Below are positions 1 to 11,345 of a DNA stretch of 64,000 bases, piece by piece. Where the stretch lies: contig CM034532.1 in the NCBI GenBank assembly GCA_020002185.1, forward strand, positions 45,155,506 through 45,219,505. The letters are read 5' to 3'. The translations under genes were made by a program, and so were the position numbers. Origin of the DNA: Paraescarpia echinospica (lineage: Eukaryota > Annelida > Polychaeta > Sabellida > Siboglinidae). The notes beneath the pieces were generated by a model. That model searched no databases and was not told the origin of the DNA. It saw nothing but the letters and a program-made list of their open reading frames with translations. Each line of letters opens with the position of its first letter. The stretch's first letter is position 1.

Positions 1-224
1 CTGTACTGTGGCTGGCGTGCTATCTTCAAGACCACAACGGAACATCGCGTTGAAGTAATCACTTGCGGCTGCCAGAACGTTTCGATGGCACCTGATTTTG
101 ACGTCACTCGACAGCACCGTCACATCGGTGTATTCCTCGGTCTGACGCAGTTTGTGCATACGGGTCAAGAAGCAATTCTTGTATGTCTTGTCAACAAACG
201 TCTCCGTCTTCGTGGCAGAGAACG
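1..224 (-). pseudogene. BTB-domain exon of kelch-like gene, left copy (partial)
   Basis: Read on the minus strand this is the start of a BTB exon, a protein-interaction domain that in kelch-like proteins binds Cullin-3. It closely matches the right-hand copy at 46,152-46,384. The exon begins after a TTGTTGTAG acceptor at about 225-233, as in the right copy. The domain starts around the motif MHKLRQ..EYTDVTVLSSD and continues out of the window at position 1. Only about 75 residues are visible, so whether the gene is intact cannot be judged. It lies in opposite orientation to the right copy, as the outer part of an inverted duplication. Confidence 0.6.
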
Positions 225-572
225 CTACAACAAAATAATACAATGTATAACCACATTAAACAAAGGCAATTTAACAGAGTAGGACCGGCCCACAATGATG
301 TTATGTACCGGTAGCTCTGTTATTAGGTGATGTCTTGATACAATTGGCATTGGCTATTAAACTATGTGCCGTCGCTGAAGATCAACACTGCATCTTGTCT
401 ATAAAATGCTGGCCGCTAAACGTTTCGTGACTGTACAGGGGGCTTTGCGCAGGAGCAACGGTCACCAAAATTAATCAAATAACTGATGTCAATTTCGCTT
501 ATGCTGAGGCGTCGCAATGTATAAGCTTCACAGTTCACAATACACATCTGCTGCGCGTCGCCACTGTAATAT
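1..572. repeat. Inverted segmental duplication, left arm block A
   Basis: The reverse complement of this block matches 45,828-46,384 almost continuously, covering the BTB exon, the upstream intron sequence and the promoter-side sequence near 470-570 (for example GGCGACGCGCAGCAGAT). Similarity stops near 572/45,828. It is one of several collinear blocks shared between the left and right sides of the window. Confidence 0.85.
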
Positions 573-1522
573 ATGTGTAAATAGGTCCGCATATATAAAC
601 GTCTGTCATGCGCATTTCGCCATCTGGGCGCTGGCGAAGAACTGGGACAGATCTAGGGTTGAACGACACAGTTTACCCTGCTGCCAAGAGAATGGCAAAT
701 CAAGTTGTGAGGTGTGGTGGGAATCGTTAACGTGGGTTACGGTCCCCAAAATGTGTGTGTACGATAATCAGCGTCCAGAGTGACTGTTCGAGCTTCGAAG
801 AAGCCATGCCGCCACGACAGTGGTAGAATGAGGAAAACATTCCGGTCGGCCCCGATGTCCTAGAACGACAGCCACGGCGACAATTTGCATAGATGAGCGA
901 TAGCAGCGACGCGCTCACCCCAGCTCGGGCGTGATGAGGCGAGTGCCCACCAACCGCGAACGGCGATCGCGCAGCGACCTCGTCCGACAGCGTGACGCGG
1001 CCAGCGGCAAGCGTCTACTGCCCAGCGTCGTCATTAGCGCGAACGCATTCGTCCGATATCCCAATCGTTTGCGACCGAGCGAGACGACTCGAACGTAGCA
1101 CGGACGCGACTCGAGAATTCGCAGCGGCCGGCGGCAAGCGTCTACTGCCCGGCGCCATCATTCGCGCGAACACGTTCGACCGACATCTCAATCGTTTGCG
1201 ACCGAGCGAGACAACTCGAACGTAGCACGGACGCGACTCGAGAATTCGCAGTGGCCGGTGGCAAGCGTCTACTACCCGATGTCATCATTCGTGCGGCCGA
1301 GATGCACCGTTCTGAATGTTCACGGCGCTCGCCGTGATGACTTCAACGAACGTTCGTATAGGTTCGAGATGGGACTAGCCCGGTGTATATGTCTATGTTC
1401 TCATTGAACGTTAATATTGTTTGCTGTTTGATGAATGGTATCGTTTTTAGTTTTCAAAGTCTTTAAGCTGGGTACTGTTTCCTACGAAACACACGCACGC
1501 ACGCACGCACTCACACACATAA

Positions 1523-1556
<34 letters not shown>

Positions 1557-1848
1557 TGGTTGTACCTGATGGTTGTAATGAAAGTCCATGGGGGCTAGCG
1601 TTATGTTGCGTATAGATATATAATGTGATTTCTTCTTAGATAACACTTGGCGCCTAGTGTTTGGTCGTGTAGTGGAATAATCCACTTTAGGAAGGAATGG
1701 AAATTGTGTAACTGAGAGATTCATTCATACTTTACTTACTAAGTTAGATAGGTTCAGGGATTCAGTGATATTGTTTGGGTTTTTTTCGTTAAGATTTGGG
1801 TTACGGGATTCCTTTATTCTTTTCATCTTCGTTAATTGTGATACTTAC
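573..1848. other. Non-coding stretch with 127-bp tandem repeat and CA tract
   Basis: I see no convincing gene. It contains a GC-rich tandem repeat at about 998-1,310 with a period of 127 bp (the GGCAAGCGTCTACT core recurs at 1,006, 1,133 and 1,260) and a CA/TA microsatellite at 1,490-1,556. This stretch has no counterpart in the right duplication arm, so it probably entered with or before the CR1 insertion. Confidence 0.6.
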
Positions 1849-2136
1849 CTAAAGAAGACAAGAGTGGAACAGGTTGTTCTCTCAGGAATTTTGCCAGTAA
1901 TGGGAGGAAGGGGGGCAACATACAGAAATTGTAAGAGGATGGCGATCAACGCACTAGTTGAGCAGATGTGTGAAGAAGAGGGCGTGGGATTCATAGATTT
2001 ATGGGGGTACTTTGTTGGGAGAGAAGATATGTACATGAGAGATGGCCTCCATCTAAGTGGAAAGGGGGCAGCAATATTCTCAGAGAATCTGCTGCGATCT
2101 GTTGACAGTGGGACAGGTTGCATTTATTTAAACTAA
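1849..2136 (+). pseudogene. CR1 ORF1 C-terminus (SGNH esterase fragment)
   Basis: This matches the last ~95 residues of ORF1 in the second copy, including the DGLHLSGKGA motif that holds the catalytic Asp-x-x-His of SGNH hydrolases. The N-terminal zinc finger and the GDS and GTNN esterase motifs are missing because the element is truncated at 1,849. CR1/L2-type ORF1 proteins are known to carry such an esterase domain; its role in retrotransposition is unclear. The frame ends at a TAA just before the ORF2 frame opens. Confidence 0.75.
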
Positions 2137-2244
2137 ATTCGCAGGGGGGACTCGCAGAGAAGCCTGAAACTGGAGGCATAGATAAAGACAGCAAAAATAA
2201 TTCAGCAAAGAACAGACTGAAAAACTCTTCTGAAGCTGGATATT

Positions 2245-5200
2245 AATGTGTTTGTTTAAATGCAAGGAGTATAGTAAACAAAAGAAATGAACTAAACATT
2301 ATGGTAGAAGATATTGACCCTCACATAATAGGTATAACCGAATCATGGGCAACCACCGATATATCAGATGCCGAATTGGGACTGACAGGATATGTAATGT
2401 TTAGGAAAGATAGAATAGGAAGAAAGGGAGGTGGAGTTATTTTATATATTAAAGAATCTATCCAGGCTTATGAAATAAAATTAGACAGAGAAGCAGATTG
2501 CGAAGAAGCTGTTTGGTGTAACATAGTTACAGTAAATTCGACGTTAACGGTTGGATTAGTTTATCGAAGTCCAAACATAAGCATAGAAGAGAATGAAAAA
2601 ATACAAAACGCTATAAGGGAAGTGAACAAACGGGACTGTGTTATTATGGGGGATTTTAACCATGGGCATATAAAATGGAAATCTCTACAGAGTATGGGTA
2701 GTGAGGACCACAAGTTTTTAGTTTTAGTACAAGATAGTTTCCTTTCTCAACATGTGCTAGAACCAACCAGGGGAGAGAATGTGTTAGACATAGTTTTGTC
2801 CTCACAGAATGAATTAGTTGACAATGTCAGCATATGTGAGCCACTGGGGAATAGTGATCACAACCAGATACATTTTACCATCCAAGTAAAATCAGAAAGG
2901 AATAGTAAAAAGCAATACAGGAGAAATTTCCACAAAGGAAAATATAAGGACATAAGGAAATATTTAACAAAGATAGACTGGAATAACACACTGAAGAATA
3001 AGACAGCAACAGAATGCTGGAATATCTTAAAGAGTGAAATTTAATGCATCATCGTCAAATTTGTTCCCTTAAAAAACACGGGAAACGGTCCAAAAAGAAA
3101 CACATATCGAAAGAAGCCATTATAAAAATTAAGTATAAACAAATGATGTGGAAGTCATATAGATGTACTGGAAATGACGAAGACTACAACATTTATAAAG
3201 AAGCACTAAACCAAGCTACAGCTGAAATTAGAAATTCAAAGAGAAGCTATGAACATAAATTAGCTTGTAACATAAAACATGACAGCTAGAGTTTTTATGC
3301 GTATGTTCGAAGCAAACAGAAAGTTCAGGATAAGGTCGGTCCTCTAGAAGATAGTGCTGGAAATATAATATCACAAGGATTCTTAATGGCAGAAGACCTG
3401 AATGAGTATTTTAGTTCAGAGTTTACTAGAGAAGACATCAGTTAACTGCCAGTACCAGAGGGTAAGTTCAAGGGGGCAGAATCAGACTATTTAAGACAGT
3501 TAATTGTAACCCCAGAAATGGTAGCTAAGAAAATTAGGGCTATGAAGGATAATAAATCACCTGGGGTAGATGGTATTCCACCCAAACTACTATTGGAAAT
3601 TGTAGAACAAATTAGCATACCGCTTGCAACAGTTTTCAACTTGTCATTAGAAGAGGGAGTGGTTCCTTTAGAATGGAAAGAAGCAAACATTATACTGTTA
3701 TTTAAAAAAGGTTCGAGAAACAAATCAAATAATTATAGACCAGTTAGTTTAACATTGGTGATTTGTAAATTATTAGAAAGACTAATTAAAGATCACATGG
3801 TGGATTTTCTTGTTAAACATAACTTGATCAACCCATCTCAACATGGGTTTCTAAAAGCGAGGTCATGCTTAACAAATATGTTATGTTTTTTTGAAGATGT
3901 CACTAAGTGGGTAGATGATGGATCACCAGTAGATATCTTCTACTTAGATTTTCAAAAAGCTTTCGACAAAGTGCCACATCAAAGATTACTGCTTAAACTA
4001 AAGGCCCATGGCATAGGAAATGGTATAATTAACTGGATAGAAAAATGGCTGATTGACAGAAGACAAAGGGTAGTTGTTGATGGGGAGGCTTCAAACTGGA
4101 AATCAGTTTTGAGTGGGGTTCCACAGGGATCAGTTCTGGGACCTATATTATTCTTAATATATATAAACGATTTGGACGATGATATAGCTAGCAAGGTGTT
4201 GAAATTTGCAGATGATACAAAAGTGTTTAGAAGGATTAAAAGTGATGGAGATAGACAGCATTTACAAGATGATCTTGACAGGTTGATCAAATGGTCTGAA
4301 AAGTGGCAAATGTTGTTCAATTTTGGGAAATGTAAATGCCTTCACACAGGACATGGGAACGAATATGTAGAATATACAATGGGGGGAACTGTACTAAGTA
4401 CTACTGTAAAAGAAAAAGACTTAGGGCTGACAATTAGTGCTGACATGAAAGTTTCAGAGCAATGTGGAATTGCAGCTTCAAAAGGAAATCAAATCCTTGG
4501 ATTGATTAGGCGAAATATAGCATATAAAGAACTAATAATACCGCTGTACAAAACAACAGTCAGGCCTCATTTAGAATATTGTAGTAGTAGTAGTAGTAGT
4601 AGTAGTATTTTATTAGAGTCTCACTCCACGTATACATGCTTTAAAATACAAGACAAATAAATATATTACATTCAAAGTTAGCACTGTATACAAAGACCAC
4701 TCAAAAAGAGTTATGAGAGACTTGTAAAAACAAAAATGTACAAATAAAAACTAATAATTTAATAAACATGTCCTATTATTTTGTTGTATTGTGTAATCTT
4801 GTGTGCAGTATTTTTTGGAGGATGCTGGCAGTTTTACTTATTATATTGTCATTACTCAATCAATATAAAAATTTATCTTGATCATTCATACTGGAAAAAG
4901 CAGGATCATTAATTGTTGCATAGCCTATTAGTTCTTTTCGTTCGTTAACATATAAAGGGCATTTCATTAAAACGTGAAACTCATTTTCTATTTCATTCGT
5001 GCAATTATAACACGTCCTAGCTTCAGGTGGGGGGTAATTTCGTTCAAAACGTCCAGTTTCAATTCTGATTGGTGCCACGCCACATCGAAATTTTGCAAGT
5101 GCTGATCGATTACTTCTAGTCATGATTTTTTTAACATAATGCTCAGTTACAAATTTTTTTTTAACTGTTTATAAGTTCTTAGTTTATTTCTACTACCATT

Positions 5201-5632
5201 GTATACAAGCGTGGAGGCCATACCGCAAGAAGGACATAGATATGCTAGAAAGAGTACAGAGGAGAGCGACTAAAATTATACCAAAACTGAGGGATCTTAG
5301 TTATGAAAAATGCCTAAAAGAATGTGGTTTAACAACAGTAGAGACCAGGATATTGAGAGGAGATCAGATAAAAGTGTTTAAAATATTTAATGGTTATGAA
5401 AATATTGATAGAAATATGTTTGTTTTTTTTCAGTTAAGAAAGATAGAAAGACTAGAGGACATGAAGTTACATTAGTAAAGGAGCAGTGTAGATTAGACGT
5501 AAGAAAGTTCTCATTTTCACAAAGGACTGTGAATGCATGGAACATATTATCTGATGATTGTGTGGGTGCTAGTAGTGTGAATATGTTTAAAAATAAAATC
5601 GACACATACCTCAAAAGGGCTGGATATATGTA
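2245..5632 (+). pseudogene. CR1 ORF2 (AP endonuclease + reverse transcriptase), disabled
   Basis: The frame begins with an endonuclease domain (CVCLNARSIVNKR just upstream of the first Met at 2,301, then GITESWA and MGDFNHGHIKW) and continues to a reverse transcriptase (NKSPGVDGIPPKLL, FLDFQKAFDKVPH-like, SGVPQGSVLGP, FADDTKVF). Disruptions are a TAA at about 3,041-3,043, a nonsense TAG near 3,287, further small differences near 3,440, and the nested insertion at 4,584-5,197. The reverse transcriptase part from 3,518 to 4,583 is open, and the C-terminal part resumes after the insertion (5,204-5,632). Confidence 0.85.
4584..5197 (-). mobile_element. Nested 5'-truncated LINE fragment in CR1 copy 1
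   Basis: Comparison with CR1 copy 2 shows a clean insertion here, flanked by a 6-bp target-site duplication ATTGTA (4,578-4,583 and 5,198-5,203). On the minus strand it ends in an AATAAA-containing segment followed by a (CTA)n tail. An 87-residue frame (5,123 to 4,860) has the Cys-x2-Cys...His-x4-Cys knuckle (CYNC...HVLMKC) found at the C-terminus of many LINE reverse transcriptases. It is therefore the 3' end of a different non-LTR element. Confidence 0.8.
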
Positions 5633-5742
5633 GATAAAAGGGTTGGACTCTCAATAAGCCAAAGGGCTTCCTTGTCCACCTGTCATCTAGAGTTAATTAT
5701 CTGGATGGCAATCTTGTTAAATCTTGTTAAATCTTGTTAAAT

Positions 5743-6104
5743 GAATATATCATGTAATAAAGTTTATAAAAGTTTCCTCGTTCCTACTAGACCTGAGCCA
5801 TCTAGTGTACGGAGACCTCGCTAATCCGTGACAGTCACGCAGCCCGTGACGGCTATTTGCTAGCCCTCCGTGTACAAATGCATGTAAACAAGTGATGTGA
5901 ATCTTGTCAAAAGTACCTTTAACTTAACCACAACCGTAACTTTCAAACTGAACCTAACCTTAAACATAACCTTTTTGTTGAAAAAATCATAAAAGGGAAT
6001 TTGTACGTGAAGGGGTAGCGGGAAGCTAGATACACGGTCTCTATTTAATTTTGTAAAACATGAATTGGTACGGAGTACAGCATATCTGACTGTTAACAGC
6101 TTAC
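5743..6104. repeat. Inverted segmental duplication, left arm block B
   Basis: From about 5,835 the sequence matches the reverse complement of 45,350-45,532 (CACGCAGCCCGTGACGGCTA, then a run of short ACCTAACC-type motifs). From 6,045 to 6,108 it matches 45,146-45,226 (GTAAAACATGAATTGG, CTGTTAACAGCTTACTTAA). The collinearity continues across the palindromic element that follows. There is no gene. Confidence 0.75.
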
Positions 6105-6108
6105 TTAA

Positions 6109-7802
6109 AGGAAATAAAAATGAGGCATTAGCTAAAATCCTTTTTCCATGTGTACATAAAGTTTAACATTGTATGTAACATTTGACAACATTAAACAAAT
6201 TCAGAAAAAAACATTTGTAGCATAAATTCGATTTTAAGCCCGTCTGTGAAGCGATTCCCGTGGAAAATTTAATTTTAATGAGCTAGGCGATCACGTGGTA
6301 TCGTGACGTCACTTATGACACACTCGCATCAGGCCGACTCTTTCCATGCATTCAGAGCATGTTTACAAGGATAGCTTTTGGGTCGAAACGAGCGTCAGAA
6401 TGAGTTATTGTGCAATATTCCGACGTAATATAAACACTACTCATCATAGAGGAACAAGCAGTTATCTTACGGTTCCACATGAATCGAATTTTATTCAAGA
6501 CAACGAATGCGAATGGGCTTACAAGTCGACTAGGTCTCGCCGAGCTTGGGCTCGTTTTCAGAATAATGATATCGAATGCAACCAACGGGAGATAATCTAC
6601 ACCAATAAAAATACATAGCAAACAGATATTATATCCAGTTACAGAAAATAACGTACATAATCTCATAATATCACTAGAATATCGATATATGAAGGAGTTG
6701 TACAATTTATCATAACAACTTAAATCAGTCAGTGAATTTCTGTTGGTGCCGCTAGCTCAGTTGGTAGACGCGTTGGTTTCTTGCCATTTATTTTACAATC
6801 GGGCGACGCCGGTTCAATCCTGACAGCATGCAATGATTTTCTTTACACTTTTTTGGTTTATGTTTTCACGAAGTAATATAAACCAAATCATTTAGTATAC
6901 TATGATGCACTGTTTGTAAATATTTTTTTATTTTTGTAGTCATTATTTATTCGCCACAAAAATGAAAATATGGTCATTATGTATAACGATGTTTCTAAAT
7001 GTTATTTATCCAGACAGATCACAATCTGTTTTCACATATATAATTACAATATATTACCTTACAATATATTTACAATTAATAAATTATATATCCATTACAT
7101 TATATTTGTTTGGATAAATAAAATTTTGAAACATCGTCATAATGACCATATTTTCATTTTTGTGGCGAATAAATAGTTACTACAAAAATGAAAATTATTT
7201 ACAATTAGGTGCATTATAGAATAAAATTATTTGGTTTATATTACTTCGTGAAAACATAAAAACAGTGTAAAGAAAATCAATGGTTTGCATGCTGTCAGGA
7301 TTGAACCGGCGTCGTTATGTATGTTTACTGGTGTAGATTATCTCCCGTTGGATGCATTCGATATCATTATTCTGAAAACGAGCCCAAGCTCGGCGAAACC
7401 TAGTGGACTTCGCATTCGTTGTTTTGAATAAAATTCGATTCATATGTAACCGTAAGATAACTGCTTGTTCCTCTATGATGACTAGTGTTTGTATTACGTC
7501 GCAATATTGCACAATAACTCATTTTGATGCTCGTTTCGACCCAAAAGCTATTCTTGTAAACATGCTCTGAATGCATGGAAAGGGTCGGCCTGATGCGAGT
7601 TTGAGTCATAAGTGACGTCACATCTCGGCATCCCGAAAAGTGCGCCAAAAATATGCATATTTGAAAATGTCCGGATGCACAGCATACAATGTGGAATTTC
7701 TAATTCATTGAATTTTTTTGATTTTTTGGGCTTGGTGGACGTGGAAATAGATAGCAGGATGTAATATAACATGAATTCAAGCAATAGGTGTTTTTATTCC
7801 CT
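6109..7802. mobile_element. Palindromic TTAA-flanked (foldback/MITE-like) element
   Basis: The two halves are inverted repeats of each other: about 6,304-6,995 pairs with 7,131-7,622, both starting or ending in GTGACGTCAC. TTAA occurs at both borders (6,105-6,108 and 7,803-7,806), the termini are short inverted repeats (AGGAAATAAAAA / AGGGAATAAAAA), and the right duplication arm has a single TTAA with nothing inserted. No transposase is present. TTAA duplication is typical of piggyBac-type transposition, but the ends do not start with the usual CCC, so the family is uncertain. Confidence 0.7.
6747..6830 (+). other. tRNA-like sequence (pol III A and B box) inside palindrome
   Basis: TAGCTCAGTTGG fits the A box and GGTTCAATCC fits the B box with suitable spacing. 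The acceptor and T stems do not pair well, so this is more likely a tRNA-derived SINE relic than a functional tRNA. A partial inverted copy of the B-box part occurs at about 7,290-7,312. Confidence 0.4.
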
Positions 7803-7803
7803 T

Positions 7804-9348
7804 TAAGTGCTAATCACCGGTGTGGCTGTAACAAGTTGTAAATGGTAATGGAGGGTATGCTTAACAACAACACTTTGGATTTTACTACAGTCGCCACAAC
7901 CCAGTATAATCCATATTCTCGGCTATGCGACTTTAACAAGGTAAACCGAAACGAAACCAAAAGTAATGACTCATGTTCTAAACACAACCTTATTGATAAG
8001 CTCTCAACATTGGATGATATAGCAACTTATCTGAATACTGTTTAAGACTTACCCATGGTCATAGGTGCATCGTCGTACGATACCTTCTCAACTATGACTC
8101 GAGTGTGACGCTTACAACGACAAAAACACGGAAGTGGGACATGGGATATGTAGTGCCGCCTAGCGTATGACATGCTTATAAGTTAGCCAGCGCGTCCTGT
8201 TGATTATAATATAGTTATTCATATAATCAATTGCAGAGGAGCTATCTATATCTAAATATAAACATATATAGCTAGCGCTACTTAGGAGTATTGTAGGTGC
8301 ATCTCCCCGAGGCACCGAGGCTCACTCGACTCGTCAGGCGTTCACTCGGTTCCTTGGACCATTGGTCCCTGATCTACGAATTGACCATGCATTGCAGAAA
8401 ACAACAATAGTTATTTATAGCTATTCACAAATTCACACAAACAACGACACGCACACGCGCACCCACACCAGTGATATAATAAGATAACATTAGTCATCTA
8501 CGTTGTTGTATGACGCTTTGTTATAACGACCTCCGATAAACTAACATCAGAAACTCGAACGTAGGTGACACAAATACGCATACGGAACGGCCCACTCGAG
8601 TGCTAATAACCGGTGTGTATACTCGCGTAGCATACGCCATTATTCTCGGTTATGCGACTTTGACAAGATAAAACGAAACGAAAGTAATATCGAATGACTA
8701 ATGTTCTAAACAAAGATAACAAAAATACTTAAGTTTACTTTGTTTCATGCACAGCTACTGGTTACAGCGCAACAATAATGGGATGATATAACAACTCATT
8801 TGAATACTAATTAAGGCTTACCCATGGTCGTAGTTGTAGTGTTGTCACCGTTGTACGTGACGCTCGCAATAGCTAGAACACGGAAGTGTGAGACGGGTCA
8901 TGTAGTGCCTCCTAGCGTGAATGACACGTTAGTATATGCACCAGCGCCATCTATTAATTACATAGTCGTTTATATTATCCATTGCTCAAGAGATCTAACG
9001 TTGGTGATTGTAGGTGCGTCTCCTCCGACCGAAGTGCTGAGGTTCACTCGAACCATAGTGTGTTCATTCGGATAATCCAAAAGTAAATTAGGATTTACTT
9101 TTTCTGTTCATCACTTGTGTCAATATAACCAATTAAAGTTTCCAATGCATAGCATAAACTTAATTATAAGTTGACTCTTATTTAACATTTAGTTATATTG
9201 TTAGCCTGAGAGCCAATCGTCGTCTCTACCCGGATTCAGGGTAAACCGGATCAGTGTCGTACAGTGAAAGCCAGTGTTGTGTTCCAGGTAGTCTCGCTTA
9301 ACCGACTCTCGCCCGGCTGCGTGACTTCGCCGGAAAACAGTCTGGCCA
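7804..9348. repeat. Inverted segmental duplication, left arm block C
   Basis: The reverse complement matches 43,545-45,146 throughout (for example the segment around 8,170-8,250 with 44,690-44,770, and 9,240-9,300 with 43,590-43,650). I find no convincing coding sequence in it; the reading frames are short and not conserved between arms. Internally, 7,860-8,160 and 8,600-8,900 are similar to each other (both contain CCCATGGTC, CGGAAGTG and GTAGTGCC motifs), so the block includes an older tandem duplication. Confidence 0.85.
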
Positions 9349-9736
9349 AGAACTTGCGTTATGAATGCACACCATCTATGCTAGTCTCGCTTAACCGATT
9401 CTCGCCCGGCTGCGTGACTTCGCCGGGAAACAGTCTGGCCAAGAACTTGCGTTATGAATGCACACCATCTATGCTAGTCTCGCTTAACCGACTCTCGCCC
9501 GGCTGCGTGACTTCGCCGGGAAACAGTCTGGCCAAGAACTTGCGTTATGAATGCACACCATCTATGCTAGTCTCGCTTAACCGACTCTCGCCCGGCTGCG
9601 TGACTTCGCCGGGAAACAGTCTGGCCAAGAACTTGCGTTATGAATGCACACCATCTATGCTAGTCTCGCTTAACCGACTCTCGCCCGGCTGCGTGACTTC
9701 GCCGGGAAACAGTCTGGCCAAGAACTTGCGTTATGA
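9289..9736 (+). repeat. 93-bp tandem repeat, five units
   Basis: Units start with TAGTCTCGCTTAACCGA at 9,289, 9,382, 9,475, 9,568 and 9,661 and are nearly identical. Because 93 is divisible by three the array stays open in one frame, giving an apparent 31-residue peptide repeat; I treat that as a by-product. Each unit includes the imperfect hairpin CCCGGC...GCCGGG that is also dispersed at 43.37, 43.55, 45.51 and 61.80 kb. Confidence 0.9.
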
Positions 9737-10937
9737 GAACCATTTTACATTAACGTGTATATTTTAGCCGATACATTTTACCCAAATTTTTTTTATTTAT
9801 TTCTCCAAAACATTGTTATTATAAAGGATCAGTGTCTCAACCCCAATGACCAACAATCAGCAGCGATCGATATTAACAAACTTACAGAATATGTGTATTT
9901 GAAAACACCTACCACCGTCGCATATATGAACAATGACGACAATGGACATATTACTAATATTAGCTTTCAAAAATTAATGCACTAATGTGGTAGTGTAAGG
10001 TTATAATGTCAATTATACTGAAACAACATATCCGGATGTTATTTATCCAATAACCTGCATATTTGGTTTGATATAGTTATAAATAGTAGTTGGTAAACAC
10101 ATCTGATCAACAATTGGGTTTATGAAATCATTACTTAGGACAGTTACTCATCAATATATATATATATATATATACAAATCATTGTACTGTGTTATAACAC
10201 CACATAAAAACAATCATTTTTAAATTGTGTTATGGCTAAGACAAACGTTATATAGCATATATGTTATTGTTATGACTAAGACAAAAAATCTTATTATTAT
10301 TGTGGTGAGTAAAATTTATTATATATTTATGTAATACTACATGGCTTAATTATTGCTGTTGAAACCTTTTCGCCGCCGCGCCGCTTATTCGCTTATTACT
10401 GGGGGGTATAACACCATGTTTGCCCTCCAGTTGCACCCAACTTTTACGGTCGCCAAAAACACCTTAATCCTCTCATAAAACCTCGATATCCACCCGCCCT
10501 TGACGCTCGCCACAAAACAAACATTCACGCTCACATTTATTGGGGGGGGCAGAACCATATTTTTCCCCAGCGAAATTCCAGATGGGTCGGTTACCCCCTG
10601 CCCCCCTGTTCTCGCGCCTATGGCCACTAAGATGTTTAATTAAGTGGACATAGTTTATTATAGTATGCGTATTTACAGCATGATGGCATTATAACAATGT
10701 ACAGTAATAGAATTACGAAATTTGGTTGAATACCTAAAGTGCATAGTAAAATCAAATGTTTCCCTCATATATATATGTGTATATATATATATATACAGGC
10801 TGTATATATAAAGAATACTTTATTGATTCTCACATAGAGTTGTGTTTCTGCCTGTGCAATGCTTACAGTTACAAATGTAAACATAAACAAGCTAGAGTAC
10901 ATTTTACAAAAATCACAACCAAGTACAGGTACAAACA
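9737..10937. other. AT-rich non-coding stretch
   Basis: There is no supported gene. It contains TA microsatellites (about 10,154-10,175 and 10,770-10,796) and two GTTATG(G/A)CTAAGACAA motifs at 10,230-10,290, related to sequences at 39.36 and 51.56 kb. A short GC-rich island lies at 10,370-10,620 with no recognisable product. Confidence 0.5.
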
Positions 10938-11345
10938 TTAAAAACACCTACATACGCCTACACTCTCATTTATCCATGCTTTCATTCCTAGTTCTTCCTC
11001 TCTTCTTGTTAAGGACAGTATTCTTTTGCACTCAGTGAATGCTGCCTCACATTCCTCATCCCAGGACCACTTGACCCCTGTCTGAAGACGTCCGAAGAGA
11101 GGCTGCAGCATCGAGGACAAGTTGGCCATGAACTTCGCGTAATATTGGACTAGACCAAGGAAATTCTGCAACTCCGTCAAACTGGTTGGCCTTGGTGACT
11201 TTCTGATAGCTTCAACCTTGTCCTGCACAGGCTCAATGCCCTCAGCACTCACGATGTGGCCCAAGTACTGCACCTTCGACTTCAGAAACCTGCACTTAGC
11301 TTTGTTCAACTTCACCCTGTTTTGGTCTAGTCGTGCTAGCACCAG
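10938..11345 (-). pseudogene. Gypsy reverse transcriptase, 3' fragment
   Basis: The frame encodes the thumb/connection part of a Gypsy reverse transcriptase: KCRFLKSKVQYLGHIVS, then LQNFLGLVQYYAKF. About 70-90 residues including the catalytic aspartates are missing between this and the preceding fragment. The coding similarity ends near 10,990, so RNase H and integrase are gone. Confidence 0.75.

Larger units (their letters stand above)
1849..5742 (+). mobile_element. CR1-like non-LTR retrotransposon, copy 1 (5'-truncated, interrupted)
   Basis: This region is nearly identical to the copy at 52.2-56.44 kb from CTAAAGAAGACAAGAG onward, so the left boundary at 1,849 is a typical 5' truncation. 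It keeps the end of ORF1 (esterase), ORF2 (endonuclease plus reverse transcriptase) and a 3' end of three ATCTTGTTAA repeats instead of poly(A), which is characteristic of the CR1 clade. A second LINE fragment is inserted at 4,584-5,197. Stop codons and the insertion make it non-autonomous. The high similarity between copies implies recent activity. Confidence 0.9.

Noticed and set aside
7960..9070. Short frames in the duplicated block C as possible genes
   Set aside because: Frames are not conserved between the left and right arms of the duplication.
9264..9767. A 167-aa frame with a 31-residue protein repeat
   Set aside because: The frame is kept open only because the DNA repeat unit is 93 bp; there is no start context and the unit also occurs as dispersed non-coding copies.
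10385..10627. 80-aa minus-strand frame in a GC-rich island
   Set aside because: No start context, no domain, and homopolymer-rich sequence; not supported as a gene.
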